Shown here: in pieces, positions 37,216-45,384 of the stretch
Position numbering within the stretch: the stretch's first letter is position 1
Layout: each line of letters begins with the position of its first letter
NCBI RefSeq assembly: GCF_030816965.1
Contig: NZ_JAUSYQ010000002.1
Location: 5,880,001 to 5,944,000 of the forward strand
DNA: 64,000 nt
Origin: Streptomyces canus
GTDB lineage: Bacteria > Actinomycetota > Actinomycetes > Streptomycetales > Streptomycetaceae
Direction of reading: 5' to 3'
Translations under genes and position numbers: made by a program
Notes under the pieces: model-generated
The model's database searches: none
The model's input: the letters and a program-made list of their open reading frames with translations, nothing else
What the model was told of the DNA's origin: nothing

Positions 37216-37229
37216 TGTTGCGCGCAACA
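37216..37229. promoter_or_regulatory. perfect palindrome upstream of DUF2637 gene
   Basis: TGTTGCGCGCAACA is a perfect 14-bp palindrome 25 bp before the DUF2637 start codon, in the 92-bp gap to the lipoprotein gene. It is too short and loopless to be a terminator and looks like a repressor operator. No regulator gene is adjacent. Confidence 0.5.
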
Positions 37230-37283
37230 GAGTGGCACATCTGTGCTGCGCACGGGTGACCGGTACGTGCCGTCAGGTCTTCT

Positions 37284-38195
37284 TCAGCTCGTCTTCGCGG
37301 CCGACTTGGACGCAGATGCCGACTTCGACGGAGACGCGGACTTCGACGGAGACGCGGACTTGGACGGCGACGCGGACTTCGACGGGGCCTTCGAACCCGA
37401 GGCGGAGTCCGACGGGGCCGGGCTCGCAGCGCCCTCGCCGTTCGCCGCCGACACCGCCCTCACCGTCTCCTTGGCGGCCTGCCCCGCGAGCTTCCCGAGA
37501 GTGTCCGCACTCGGCGCCTTGTCACCGGCGAGACCCGCGCCGTTGTAGTCGACGGTGACGACGACGTTCTCCACGCGCGTGACGACCGTCTGCTGCTTGA
37601 AGGCGCCTTCCTTCTTCTTCAGGTCGTAACGCACCAGCGTCGCCACGTCACCCGTGCCCGAAACCGCCTGCGACTTGGTGTTCTTCGCACCGGCCACCGA
37701 CTGGGCGTCCTGGATCTGCTGGTCGTAGTACTTCTGCGCCTGCGCCTCGCCCGTACCGCGCGAGGCGTCCGACTCGAAGCGGAGCAGCGAGACGTTGAGC
37801 CAGCGGAACTGCGAGCCCTTCACACCGTTGTTGTCCAGGCTGCTCCAGGAGCAACTGCCGCGCGTACCCGCCTCCGCCGTGCCCTTCTTGCCGGACTTCG
37901 GAGCCTCCGGGACGAGCGACTTCAGTGTCTTCTTCGACAGCACCCCGCACGCCTCGGGAAGCGAGTTGTACGCCGCCGCCTGCACCGTGGGAGCCGCACT
38001 CTCGGACGCCGACACCGTCGCACCGGCGCCCGCGGCCTTGTCGCCACCGCTGCCGGAGCCGGAGTCGCCGGAGCCGGAGTCGGAGGAGCAGCCAGAGGCG
38101 ATCAGCATCACGGGGACTGCGGCCGCACAGACAAGGACGCGGTGAAGACGCTTCGCTCGCTGGGCACCCTGGTCACGCTCTGCTCGTCGCTGCAT
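37284..38195 (-). CDS. DUF3558 lipoprotein with C-terminal SKSASP repeats
   Basis: A 303-residue secreted lipoprotein. Its signal sequence (VLVCAAAVPVMLIASGC) has a lipobox Cys at about residue 36, and a Ser/Gly/Asp-rich linker leads to a DUF3558-like domain with cysteines in LPEACGVLS and GSCSWSS. The C-terminus is a run of PSKSAS hexapeptide repeats encoded by an 18-bp DNA repeat. The start ATG 38195 has GAAGGA upstream; the frame to 38210 adds MSEGT without a site. A second DUF3558 lipoprotein lies 133 bp upstream on the same strand. Confidence 0.82.
   Translation of the reverse strand: MQRRAERDQGAQRAKRLHRVLVCAAAVPVMLIASGCSSDSGSGDSGSGSGGDKAAGAGATVSASESAAPTVQAAAYNSLPEACGVLSKKTLKSLVPEAPKSGKKGTAEAGTRGSCSWSSLDNNGVKGSQFRWLNVSLLRFESDASRGTGEAQAQKYYDQQIQDAQSVAGAKNTKSQAVSGTGDVATLVRYDLKKKEGAFKQQTVVTRVENVVVTVDYNGAGLAGDKAPSADTLGKLAGQAAKETVRAVSAANGEGAASPAPSDSASGSKAPSKSASPSKSASPSKSASPSKSASASKSAAKTS
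37316..37386 (-). repeat. 18-bp coding tandem repeat (PSKSAS)
   Basis: GACTTCGACGGAGACGCG and close variants repeat about four times on the plus strand, each encoding one PSKSAS unit on the minus strand. Copy number is likely variable between strains. Confidence 0.85.
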
Positions 38196-38328
38196 GGTTC
38201 CTTCACTCATGACGCTTGTGGTTCCTGCCGTCGGATCGGGTCCGAGGGGCCACGGTACGCGGTGAGGATGCTGTGCGGTCCAGCTTCGAATGCTCTGTGC
38301 GCGCGGGTGAGGGGTGTGTGGAGAGCGC

Positions 38329-39144
38329 TCAGCCGGACAGCGACCCGGCCAGCTGAGAAGCCAGTTTCCTGGCGTTGTCCTGCATTTCCTTGCTGTCCGG
38401 GGTGACGCCGATCGTCGTCGGCTGCTCCTCGTACTCGATGGTCACGATCACGTTGGACGTGCGGAACGCCACAGTCACCTTGCGCTGCTGAGCCGTCGAA
38501 CCCGAGTTGCTCAACACGTCGTTCAGGAACGCCTCGTCGCCCAGATCGTCCAGAACGCGGGGCTGCAGATCGGACGGAGTGGCCGAGGCCGAACCGCTCG
38601 GACTCGCGGAACCGCTCGGGGTGGCCGTAGGCGAGGCCGTCGGACCGGCGGTGCCGGACTCCTCCACGTCCGACGCGGCGCTGGACGTCGCCGCCACCGG
38701 CAGATCGGCCTTCTCCTCGGTCTGCCCGAAGAGCTGCTCCGCCTGACTGTCGTCGCTGACCGCGTTGTCGTACGACACCACACGCTCGAAGTCGACCGCC
38801 AGGTACTCCGTGGCGTCCGTGGCCTCCACCTTCCAACGGCAGCCGACCTTGCGGTCCGTGTCATAGGTGAGCGTGGCCTGGCCCTCGTAGGCCTTGGCGC
38901 GCTGATCCTCGTCGGCGATCTGCTGGATGCCGGGCAGGAGCGCGTCGAGGGTGCTCTGGCCGACCACGCCACACGCCTCGGGGAGAGTGCGGTACTTGCC
39001 CGGCTGCGCGGCGGGGGAGGCGGTGCCGATGTCGCCGGGATTGGCGTCGTCCGTCGGGTCGTCACCGCCCGAGCTGCCGGTGCAGCCGGCCAACAGCGCC
39101 GCGAGGAGGGCGGCGACGCCGGGTACGTAGGCCTTCCGCTGCAC
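38329..39144 (-). CDS. DUF3558 lipoprotein
   Basis: A 271-residue secreted lipoprotein: signal VAALLAALLAGC with lipobox Cys at about 21, an Asp/Gly linker, and a DUF3558 domain (LPEACGVVG, KVGCRWKVE, cysteine pair conserved with the neighbouring gene). A Thr/Ser/Pro-rich insert near 165-190 separates the two halves. GTG 39144 follows GAGAGGAG by 8 nt. It is a paralogue of the downstream lipoprotein by motif pattern. It diverges from rtcB. The function is unknown. Confidence 0.8.
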   Translation of the reverse strand: MQRKAYVPGVAALLAALLAGCTGSSGGDDPTDDANPGDIGTASPAAQPGKYRTLPEACGVVGQSTLDALLPGIQQIADEDQRAKAYEGQATLTYDTDRKVGCRWKVEATDATEYLAVDFERVVSYDNAVSDDSQAEQLFGQTEEKADLPVAATSSAASDVEESGTAGPTASPTATPSGSASPSGSASATPSDLQPRVLDDLGDEAFLNDVLSNSGSTAQQRKVTVAFRTSNVIVTIEYEEQPTTIGVTPDSKEMQDNARKLASQLAGSLSG

Positions 39145-39349
39145 GGTGGGGCTCCTCTCGGAATGTCTCCGACTCGTGGGGAACTCAGTGTCCCCGCAGG
39201 TTATTCGCTTGCCGCAACTGGGTGCGCCCTGGAGACAATGTGTATCGCACGCACTGCCGTGAACGCCGGTCCGTCATCCCATTCGTCGACCTTGGCACCG
39301 GTTTTGCGCTTCAAGACTTCTGTTTGCTTTCCGGGGGAATGAGGACGAT

Positions 39350-40543
39350 ATGTCGTACGTGGAGATGCCGGGCGCCAAGGTCCCGATCCGTATGTGGACC
39401 GACCCGGCGACGGTCGAGGACGTGGCCCTGCAGCAGCTGCGCAACGTCGCGACCCTGCCGTGGATCAAGGGTCTCGCGGTGATGCCGGACGTCCACTACG
39501 GCAAGGGCGCGACGGTCGGGTCCGTGATCGCCATGCAGGGCGCGGTCTGTCCGGCGGCGGTGGGCGTGGACATCGGCTGCGGGATGTCGGCGGTGAAGAC
39601 GTCTCTGACGGCGAACGATCTGCCGGGGGATCTGTCCCGGCTGCGGTCGAAGATCGAGCAGGCCATTCCGGTGGGGCGGGGGATGCATGACAGTCCCGTC
39701 GAGCCGGGTCGGTTCCATGGGTTGGCGACTGCGGGGTGGGACGACTTCTGGGGGCGGTTCGACGGGGTGGCGGATGCGGTCAAATTCCGTCACGAACGTG
39801 CCGAAAAGCAGATGGGAACGCTCGGATCCGGAAATCACTTCGCAGAAGTGTGCATAAGTGATGACGGATCGGTCTGGCTCATGCTGCACTCCGGTTCTCG
39901 GAACATCGGCAAGGAGCTGGCCGAACACCACATCGGAGTCGCCCAGAAACTCCCGCACAACCAGGGGCTGATCGATCGGGACCTTGCGGTCTTCGTCGCG
40001 GACACTCCGCAGATGGCGGCATACCAGAACGACCTCTACTGGGCGCAGGAGTACGCGAAGTACAACCGGTCGATCATGATGGCCCTCTTCAAGGACGTGC
40101 TCCGCAAGGAGTTCAAGAAGGCCAAGGTGGTCTTCGAACCTGAAGTGAGCTGCCACCACAACTATGTGAGCCGCGAGCGCTACGAGGGGATGGACCTGCT
40201 CGTCACGCGCAAGGGGGCGATCAGCGCCCGGGCCGGGGAATACGGCATCATCCCGGGGTCCATGGGGACAGGGTCGTACATCGTGAAGGGCCTCGGAAAC
40301 GAGAAGGCCTTCAACTCGGCGTCCCACGGCGCCGGTCGGCGCATGAGCCGTAACGCGGCCAAGCGGCGCTTCTCGACGCGCGATCTGGAGGAGCAGACGC
40401 GGGGCGTGGAGTGCCGTAAGGACTCCGGCGTCGTGGACGAGATCCCGGGTGCCTACAAGTCGATCGACCAGGTCATCGACCAGCAGCGGGACCTGGTGGA
40501 GGTCGTGGCGAAGCTGAAGCAGGTTGTGTGTGTGAAGGGCTGA
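39350..40543 (+). CDS. rtcB: RNA-splicing ligase RtcB
   Basis: A 397-residue GTP- and Mn-dependent RNA ligase joining 2',3'-cyclic phosphate (or 3'-P) to 5'-OH ends. Conserved parts: MPDVHYGKG, VGVDIGCGM with the metal cysteine, LGSGNHFAEV, LHSGSRNIG, and SHGAGRRMSR with the guanylated His. At 397 residues it belongs to the shorter RtcB group without the large insertion. No archease or rtcA lies nearby, so it probably acts alone in RNA or tRNA repair. It is divergent from the lipoprotein gene and followed by a terminator. Confidence 0.95.
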   Translation: MSYVEMPGAKVPIRMWTDPATVEDVALQQLRNVATLPWIKGLAVMPDVHYGKGATVGSVIAMQGAVCPAAVGVDIGCGMSAVKTSLTANDLPGDLSRLRSKIEQAIPVGRGMHDSPVEPGRFHGLATAGWDDFWGRFDGVADAVKFRHERAEKQMGTLGSGNHFAEVCISDDGSVWLMLHSGSRNIGKELAEHHIGVAQKLPHNQGLIDRDLAVFVADTPQMAAYQNDLYWAQEYAKYNRSIMMALFKDVLRKEFKKAKVVFEPEVSCHHNYVSRERYEGMDLLVTRKGAISARAGEYGIIPGSMGTGSYIVKGLGNEKAFNSASHGAGRRMSRNAAKRRFSTRDLEEQTRGVECRKDSGVVDEIPGAYKSIDQVIDQQRDLVEVVAKLKQVVCVKG

Positions 40544-40557
40544 CCCGCGGACCTGTG

Positions 40558-40597
40558 ACAGAGGGTCCTGGCCGAGGCGGACAGGACCCTCTGTTTC
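40558..40597 (+). terminator. rtcB terminator
   Basis: ACAGAGGGTCCTG (40558-40570) pairs exactly with CAGGACCCTCTGT (40582-40594), with an 11-nt loop and TTT after it, 14 bp past the rtcB stop. Confidence 0.92.
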
Positions 40598-40620
40598 ACC
40601 GTGCTCCTTCTGTGCTACGG

Positions 40621-40845
40621 CTACACAACCGAGGTTGTTGGCTGCGTGCGCCACACTGGAATGACCGTCGAGGGTTCGAAGCGGTGTGATCCTTTGGTGC
40701 CGGGGAGGATGATCACAGACTCCAGCAGGGCGAAGAGGATCCCGCGCTTCTCGATCACGCTCAGCCCGTCCCAACGGGCCTGTGCATCAGTATGCCGGTC
40801 CGCGCCAGGACGATTCCTGATGAACCACGCCTGCTGCTCATTCAC
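40621..40845 (-). pseudogene. serine recombinase C-terminal remnant
   Basis: A 74-codon frame starting GTG 40845. The sequence reads RWDGLSVIEKRGILFALLES, then VIILPGT and RFEPSTVIPVWR. This is the C-terminal signature of large serine integrases (W-x-L-x(4)-R-x-(I/L)-(I/L)-x-AL, then RFxPxRVxxxWR). The catalytic Ser/resolvase domain and the recombinase domain are missing, so it is a fragment of a lost integrase. It is listed as a pseudogene; a small repurposed protein cannot be excluded. Confidence 0.5.
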
Positions 40846-40856
40846 GGTACTGCGTC

Positions 40857-40991
40857 CTACTTCGGGGCGTGCATCACCGCGTAGATCATGACGAAGGCGA
40901 CGATGTGGATGCCGAAGAGGAAGTAGGCGAGCCACCACCACATCTGGCGTTCGTCGTGCGGGTCCTTCTCGTCCTTCTCGGGCCGGGTCAC
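40857..40991 (-). CDS. DUF6126-type small membrane protein (44 residues)
   Basis: A microprotein starting VTRPEKDEKD with an acidic/basic polar head of about 17 residues, then one membrane helix (MWWWLAYFLFGIHIVAFVMI) and a short tail ending HAPK. Its GTG at 40991 overlaps the TGA of the upstream SDR gene (GTGA), so it is translationally coupled. It matches the DUF6126 family of Streptomyces. The function is unknown; a membrane anchor or partner for the SDR is possible. Confidence 0.82.
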   Translation of the reverse strand: MTRPEKDEKDPHDERQMWWWLAYFLFGIHIVAFVMIYAVMHAPK

Positions 40992-41764
40992 AGGTCCCTG
41001 TGGACCTTTGTGTTGGACGCCTGGGCGCGGGGGCGCAGGACCAGGAGGTCGACGTTGACGTGGCTGGGGCGGGTGACCGCCCAGGTGATGGTGTCGGCCA
41101 CGTCGTCGGCGGTCAGTGGCTCCGCGACGCCCTGGTAGACCTTCTCCGCCTTCTCCTGGTCGCCGCCGAAGCGGGTCAGGGCGAACTCGTCGGTCTTGAC
41201 CATGCCGGGTGCGATCTCGATCACGCGGATGGGGCGGCCGACGATCTCCAGTCGGAGGGTCTCCGCCAGGACGTGGGCGCCGTGCTTGGCGGCGACATAG
41301 CCCGCCCCGCCCTCGTAGGTGCCGTGGCCCGCCGTGGACGAGACGACGACGACCGTGCCGTCGCCGCTCGCATCGAGCTTGGGGAGCAGGGCCTGGGTGA
41401 GGTTGAGGGTGCCGATGACGTTCGTCTCGTACATCGAGCGCCAGTCGGCGGGATCGCCGGTGGCGACCGGGTCGGCGCCGAGGGCTCCGCCGGCGTTGTT
41501 CACGAGTACGCCGACCGTCTTGAAGGCGGAGGCGAACTCGTCGACCGCGGCCCGGTCCGTCACGTCCAGCTGGTAGGCCGTCGCCTGGTGGCCCGCGGCG
41601 TTGATCTCCTCCGCCAGCGCCTCGATACGGTCCTTGCGGCGGGCGGTCAGGACCACGCGGTAGCCGGCCGCGGCGAGCTGCCGTGCGGTCGCCGCGCCGA
41701 TTCCGCTGCTCGCCCCCGTGACGATCGCGATCCGGGACGCGGGGGACGGGGCGGCGGATGCCAT
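40988..41764 (-). CDS. short-chain dehydrogenase/reductase
   Basis: A 258-residue classical SDR. It has the TGASSGIG cofactor loop (about 17-24), the NNAGG motif, catalytic Ser in VVSSTAG and the YVAAKHG Tyr-Lys pair. ARRKDR after the second strand points to NADPH. The substrate is unknown; it resembles YdfG/serine-dehydrogenase-like reductases. ATG 41764 has GAGGAG 6 nt upstream; the longer frame to 42103 is rejected. It is coupled to the DUF6126 microprotein and divergent from the SnoaL-like gene. Confidence 0.9.
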   Translation of the reverse strand: MASAAPSPASRIAIVTGASSGIGAATARQLAAAGYRVVLTARRKDRIEALAEEINAAGHQATAYQLDVTDRAAVDEFASAFKTVGVLVNNAGGALGADPVATGDPADWRSMYETNVIGTLNLTQALLPKLDASGDGTVVVVSSTAGHGTYEGGAGYVAAKHGAHVLAETLRLEIVGRPIRVIEIAPGMVKTDEFALTRFGGDQEKAEKVYQGVAEPLTADDVADTITWAVTRPSHVNVDLLVLRPRAQASNTKVHRDL

Positions 41765-41899
41765 GGCTGCTCCTCGGGCGTGCGTGGGTACGGGCTCCCG
41801 CCAGGATAGGTCGGCCCCGGTCCGACGCTCCGGGCGGTCCGGATCGCGGGCCGGTGCGAGAATTGAGGTGGGTGATCCCCTGACATACGGAGGTGGATC

Positions 41900-42337
41900 A
41901 TGGGAGAAGCACGTGAGGTCATGGACCGGCTCACCGATGCGCTCACCACGCACCCGGACCTGAAGGTCATCGCCGAGCTGTACGCGGAGGACGCGGTCGC
42001 CCAGACCCCCGACGAGGGGGAGATCCGCGGTCGCGACAGCATCGTCGCGTACTGGCGGCAGATGACGGAGGCGGTGCCCGAGGCCACGTTCGAGACGCTG
42101 CACGCCTACGAGGCCGGGGACACGGCCATCGACGAGGGGGTCTTCAGCGGACGCAACACCGGGCCGATCCAGCTGCCGACCGGGGAGACGCTCCCGGCGA
42201 CGCAGAAGGAGGTCAGGATCCGTGGGGTGGACATCGCCACGGTGAAGGACGGGCGGATCGTGGACTACCGGCTCTACTTCGACGAGATGGAGTTCCTGGG
42301 GCAGCTGGGGCTGCTGCCCGACGACGAGACGTCGTGA
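41900..42337 (+). CDS. SnoaL-like / NTF2-fold protein
   Basis: A 145-residue cone-shaped alpha+beta barrel protein of the SnoaL/ester cyclase-like superfamily: LYAEDAVAQTPDEGEIRGRDSI at the start of the domain, then IRGVDIATVKDGRIVDYRLY near the end. Such proteins are isomerases, hydratases or simply small-ligand binders; nothing fixes the activity here. GGAGG lies 6 nt before ATG 41900. It is divergent from the SDR and convergent with the YnfA-like gene. Confidence 0.8.
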   Translation: MGEAREVMDRLTDALTTHPDLKVIAELYAEDAVAQTPDEGEIRGRDSIVAYWRQMTEAVPEATFETLHAYEAGDTAIDEGVFSGRNTGPIQLPTGETLPATQKEVRIRGVDIATVKDGRIVDYRLYFDEMEFLGQLGLLPDDETS

Positions 42338-42347
42338 GTACGGCCGC

Positions 42348-42683
42348 TCAGTCGCTCCGCGGGGCGTACATGATCACTGCCATGCCCGCGAGGCAGATCA
42401 GTGCGCCCGTGATGTCCCAGCGGTCCGGGCGGTAGCCGTCCGCGACCATGCCCCACAGGATCGAGCCGGCCACGAAGATGCCGCCGTACGCGGCGAGGAT
42501 GCGGCCGAAGTGGGCGTCGGGCTGGAAGGTGGCGACGAAACCGTAGGCGCCGAGGGCGAGGATGCCGCCCGTGGTCCACATCCAGCCCCGGTGCTCCCGT
42601 ACGCCCTGCCAGACCAGCCAGGCTCCGCCGATCTCGAAGAGGGCGGCGACGACGAAGAGGGCGGCGGAGCGGGCTACGAGCAT
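42348..42683 (-). CDS. YnfA/UPF0060 family membrane protein
   Basis: A 111-residue protein with four membrane helices. Family marks are [43 protein letters not shown] and [12 protein letters not shown]. The YnfA family is SMR-transporter-like; the substrate is unknown. ATG 42683 ([11 protein letters not shown]) is the sensible start; the open frame reaches 43235 only through non-coding sequence. Confidence 0.88.
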   Translation of the reverse strand: MLVARSAALFVVAALFEIGGAWLVWQGVREHRGWMWTTGGILALGAYGFVATFQPDAHFGRILAAYGGIFVAGSILWGMVADGYRPDRWDITGALICLAGMAVIMYAPRSD

Positions 42684-42853
42684 GGGGATCAGCTTCGCAT
42701 GCCCGTCCGGCGGCACCGGTGGCACCTGACGGAGGGTGCCTGTCGGCTGCCGTACGTGGGATACATCCATGCGAGGGGGGCGGGTCGTGCCCGGTCGGTG
42801 GGGTGGTCTTCGGGAATAGGGCGGAGTGGGGTGTCGTTCTCCGGGTACGCCGT

Positions 42854-42875
42854 TATAGTTGAACGGTAAACAACT
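42854..42875 (+). promoter_or_regulatory. promoter/operator of monooxygenase-reductase pair
   Basis: TATAGT (42854-42859) is a good -10 hexamer. The inverted repeat AGTTG(42857-42861)...CAACT(42871-42875) overlaps it, the layout of a MarR-type operator. No regulator is encoded next to it. The site lies 17 bp before the ATG of the monooxygenase gene. Confidence 0.55.
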
Positions 42876-42891
42876 TGGAGGGTGAGCGACC

Positions 42892-43983
42892 ATGCAGTTC
42901 GGGATCTTCAGCGTCGGCGATGTCACGCCGGACCCGACGACCGGCCGTACGCCGAGCGAGCGCGAGCGGATCAAGGCCATGGTCGCGATCGCCCTGAAGG
43001 CCGAGGAGGTCGGGCTGGACGTCTTCGCGACCGGCGAGCACCACAACCCGCCGTTCGTGCCGTCGTCGCCGACCACCATGCTCGGGTACATCGCCGCGCA
43101 GACCGAGAGGCTGATCCTCTCCACCTCGACCACGCTGATCACCACGAACGACCCGGTGAAGATCGCCGAGGACTTCGCGATGCTCCAGCACCTGGCCGAC
43201 GGCCGGGTCGACCTCATGATGGGCCGCGGGAACACCGGGCCGGTCTACCCCTGGTTCGGGCAGGACATCCGGGAGGGCATCAACCTCGCCATCGAGAACT
43301 ACGCGCTGCTGCGCCGGCTGTGGCGCGAGGACGTCGTGAACTGGGAGGGCAAGTTCCGTACGCCGCTCCAGGGCTTCACGTCCACGCCCCGGCCGCTCGA
43401 CGGCGTCGCGCCGTTCGTCTGGCACGGCTCCATCCGCTCCCCGGAGATCGCCGAGCAGGCCGCCTACTACGGCGACGGGTTCTTCCACAACAACATCTTC
43501 TGGCCGGCCGACCACACCAAGCGGATGGTCGAGCTGTACCGGGCCCGGTACGCCCACTACGGGCACGGGACGCCCGAGCAGGCGATCGTGGGGCTCGGCG
43601 GCCAGGTGTTCATGCGCCGTAACTCCCAGGACGCGGTGAGGGAGTTCCGGCCGTACTTCGACGTCGCGCCGGTGTACGGGCACGGGCCCTCCCTGGAGGA
43701 CTTCACCGACCAGACCCCGCTGACCGTGGGCTCCCCGGAACAGGTCATCGAGAAGACGCTGAAGTTCCGCGAGTATGCCGGGGACTACCAGCGCCAGCTG
43801 TTCCTCGTCGACCACGCCGGACTGCCCCTGAAGACCGTCCTGGAGCAGATCGACCTGCTCGGCGAGGAGGTCGTGCCGGTGCTGCGCAAGGAGTTCGCGG
43901 CAGGGCGGCCGGCGGACGTCCCGGAGGCTCCCACCCACGCGTCCCTGCTGGCCGCAGAGCAGAACAAGGAGGTCGTCGCATGA
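42892..43983 (+). CDS. LLM-class flavin-dependent oxidoreductase (CE1758 family)
   Basis: A 363-residue luciferase-like monooxygenase using FMNH2 supplied by a partner reductase. Motifs: [16 protein letters not shown] near the N-terminus, [21 protein letters not shown], and [16 protein letters not shown]. It matches the CE1758 group by its pairing with a CE1759-type FMN reductase. Substrates are unknown. GGAGGG precedes ATG 42892. The next gene starts within its stop codon (ATGA). Confidence 0.9.
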   Translation: MQFGIFSVGDVTPDPTTGRTPSERERIKAMVAIALKAEEVGLDVFATGEHHNPPFVPSSPTTMLGYIAAQTERLILSTSTTLITTNDPVKIAEDFAMLQHLADGRVDLMMGRGNTGPVYPWFGQDIREGINLAIENYALLRRLWREDVVNWEGKFRTPLQGFTSTPRPLDGVAPFVWHGSIRSPEIAEQAAYYGDGFFHNNIFWPADHTKRMVELYRARYAHYGHGTPEQAIVGLGGQVFMRRNSQDAVREFRPYFDVAPVYGHGPSLEDFTDQTPLTVGSPEQVIEKTLKFREYAGDYQRQLFLVDHAGLPLKTVLEQIDLLGEEVVPVLRKEFAAGRPADVPEAPTHASLLAAEQNKEVVA

Positions 43984-44585
43984 AGCTCGTCGTCGTGTCC
44001 GCGGGGCTGAGCGTCCCGTCGTCCACCCGCCTGCTGGGAGACCGGCTGGCCGCGGCCGTGGGGCGCGCGGCCGAGGTGGACGTGCAGGTCGTGGAGTTGC
44101 GGGAACTCGCCGTGGAGATCGCGCAGAACTTCACGAACGGCTTTCCGGGACGGGCGCTGGCCGCCGCGCAGGAGGCGGTGGCCGGGGCCGACGGGCTGAT
44201 CGTGGTGACACCGGTGTTCTCGGCGTCGTACAGCGGACTCTTCAAGTCGTTCTTCGACGTGCTCGAGCCGGAGGACCTGGAGGGCAAGCCGGTGCTGATC
44301 GCGGCGACCGGTGGTTCGGCCCGGCATTCGCTGGTGCTGGAGCACGCGCTGCGGCCGCTCTTCGCCTATCTGAAGGCCGTCGTCGTGCCGACCGGGGTGT
44401 ACGCCGCGTCGGAGGACTGGGGTGCCGAGGGGCTGGACGGGCGGATCGAGCGGGCGGCCGGGGAGCTGGCCGCGCTGATGGCGGGACTGTCGGTCGGGCG
44501 CGGGCCGCGTGCGGCCCGGGCCGACTCGTTCTCGGCGGTCGTGCCGTTCGAGGAGCAGCTCGCCGCGTTGCGTCCCACGGGGTGA
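43980..44585 (+). CDS. NAD(P)H-dependent FMN reductase (CE1759 family)
   Basis: A 201-residue flavodoxin-fold FMN reductase giving reduced FMN to the preceding monooxygenase. It begins LVVVSAGLSVPSSTRLL (FMN phosphate loop) and contains VVTPVFSASYSGLFKSFFD and IAATGGSARHSLV. ATG overlaps the monooxygenase stop by 4 nt, so the two proteins should be made together. The short region to the response regulator (73 bp) shows no terminator. Confidence 0.9.
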   Translation: MKLVVVSAGLSVPSSTRLLGDRLAAAVGRAAEVDVQVVELRELAVEIAQNFTNGFPGRALAAAQEAVAGADGLIVVTPVFSASYSGLFKSFFDVLEPEDLEGKPVLIAATGGSARHSLVLEHALRPLFAYLKAVVVPTGVYAASEDWGAEGLDGRIERAAGELAALMAGLSVGRGPRAARADSFSAVVPFEEQLAALRPTG

Positions 44586-44658
44586 GAGGGCAGTAAGAAG
44601 GGCACGAGGTGAGCAGCTCATCACGTCGTACGACTCGGTGGGACGGCACACTGAGGGT

Positions 44659-45384
44659 GTGCCCCAAAATGTGCTGCTCGCCGAAGACGACCGCGCCATC
44701 CGCCACGCCCTGGAGCGCGCCCTGACCCTGGAGGGCTACCAGGTCACCGCGGTCGCCGACGGCGTCGAGGCGCTGGCGCAGGCCCACAAGACGCCGCCGG
44801 ACGTGCTCGTCCTCGACGTGATGATGCCCGGGATCGACGGGCTCCAGGTCTGCCGGGTGCTGCGCGCCGAGGGCGACCGGACGCCGATCCTCATGCTGAC
44901 GGCGCTCGTGGAGACCCAGGACCGGATCGCCGGTCTGGACGCGGGCGCCGACGACTATGTGGTCAAGCCGTTCGACGTCGAGGAGGTCTTCGCCCGGCTG
45001 AGGGCCTTGCTGCGGCGGACCAGCCCGGACGGGATGGCTCCGGTCGGCGCGGTTCCCAGGGCCGTGGTGCCCGAACTGCCCGAGGGGCGGATCGAGGCGG
45101 CCGGACTGCGCATGGACATCCAGGCACGGCGGGCCTGGCGGGGGACGCGCGAGCTGGAGCTGACCCGTACCGAGTTCGAGCTGCTCGAACTGCTCGTGCG
45201 GAACGCGGGCATCGTGCTTGATCATTCGACCATCTACGATCGCATCTGGGGCTACGACTTCGGGCCCGGCTCCAAGAACCTCGCCGTCTACGTCGGCTAT
45301 CTGCGCCGCAAGCTCGACGAGCCCGGCGCCCCGCAGCTGATCCACACGGTGCGCGGCGTGGGTTACGTGCTCCGGGAGGACTGA
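44659..45384 (+). CDS. OmpR-family response regulator
   Basis: A 241-residue two-component regulator. The receiver domain (1-120) has the acidic pair E9-D10, phospho-acceptor D53 in VLVLDVMMPG and K in YVVKPFDVEE. The C-terminal winged helix reads LTRTEFELLELLVRNAG and ends TVRGVGYVLRED. GTG 44659 is chosen because it starts right before the first strand; an upstream GTG (44638) lacks a ribosome site. The histidine kinase gene begins one base after the stop. Confidence 0.93.
   Translation: MPQNVLLAEDDRAIRHALERALTLEGYQVTAVADGVEALAQAHKTPPDVLVLDVMMPGIDGLQVCRVLRAEGDRTPILMLTALVETQDRIAGLDAGADDYVVKPFDVEEVFARLRALLRRTSPDGMAPVGAVPRAVVPELPEGRIEAAGLRMDIQARRAWRGTRELELTRTEFELLELLVRNAGIVLDHSTIYDRIWGYDFGPGSKNLAVYVGYLRRKLDEPGAPQLIHTVRGVGYVLRED

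Noticed and set aside
37316..37386. Non-coding satellite or CRISPR-like repeat
   Set aside because: The 18-bp units stay in frame within the lipoprotein gene and encode PSKSAS.
35911..39144. Integrated plasmid or conjugative element suggested by DUF2637
   Set aside because: No replication, transfer ATPase, integrase or att repeats flank it, and the block sits among core genes (lysS, rtcB).
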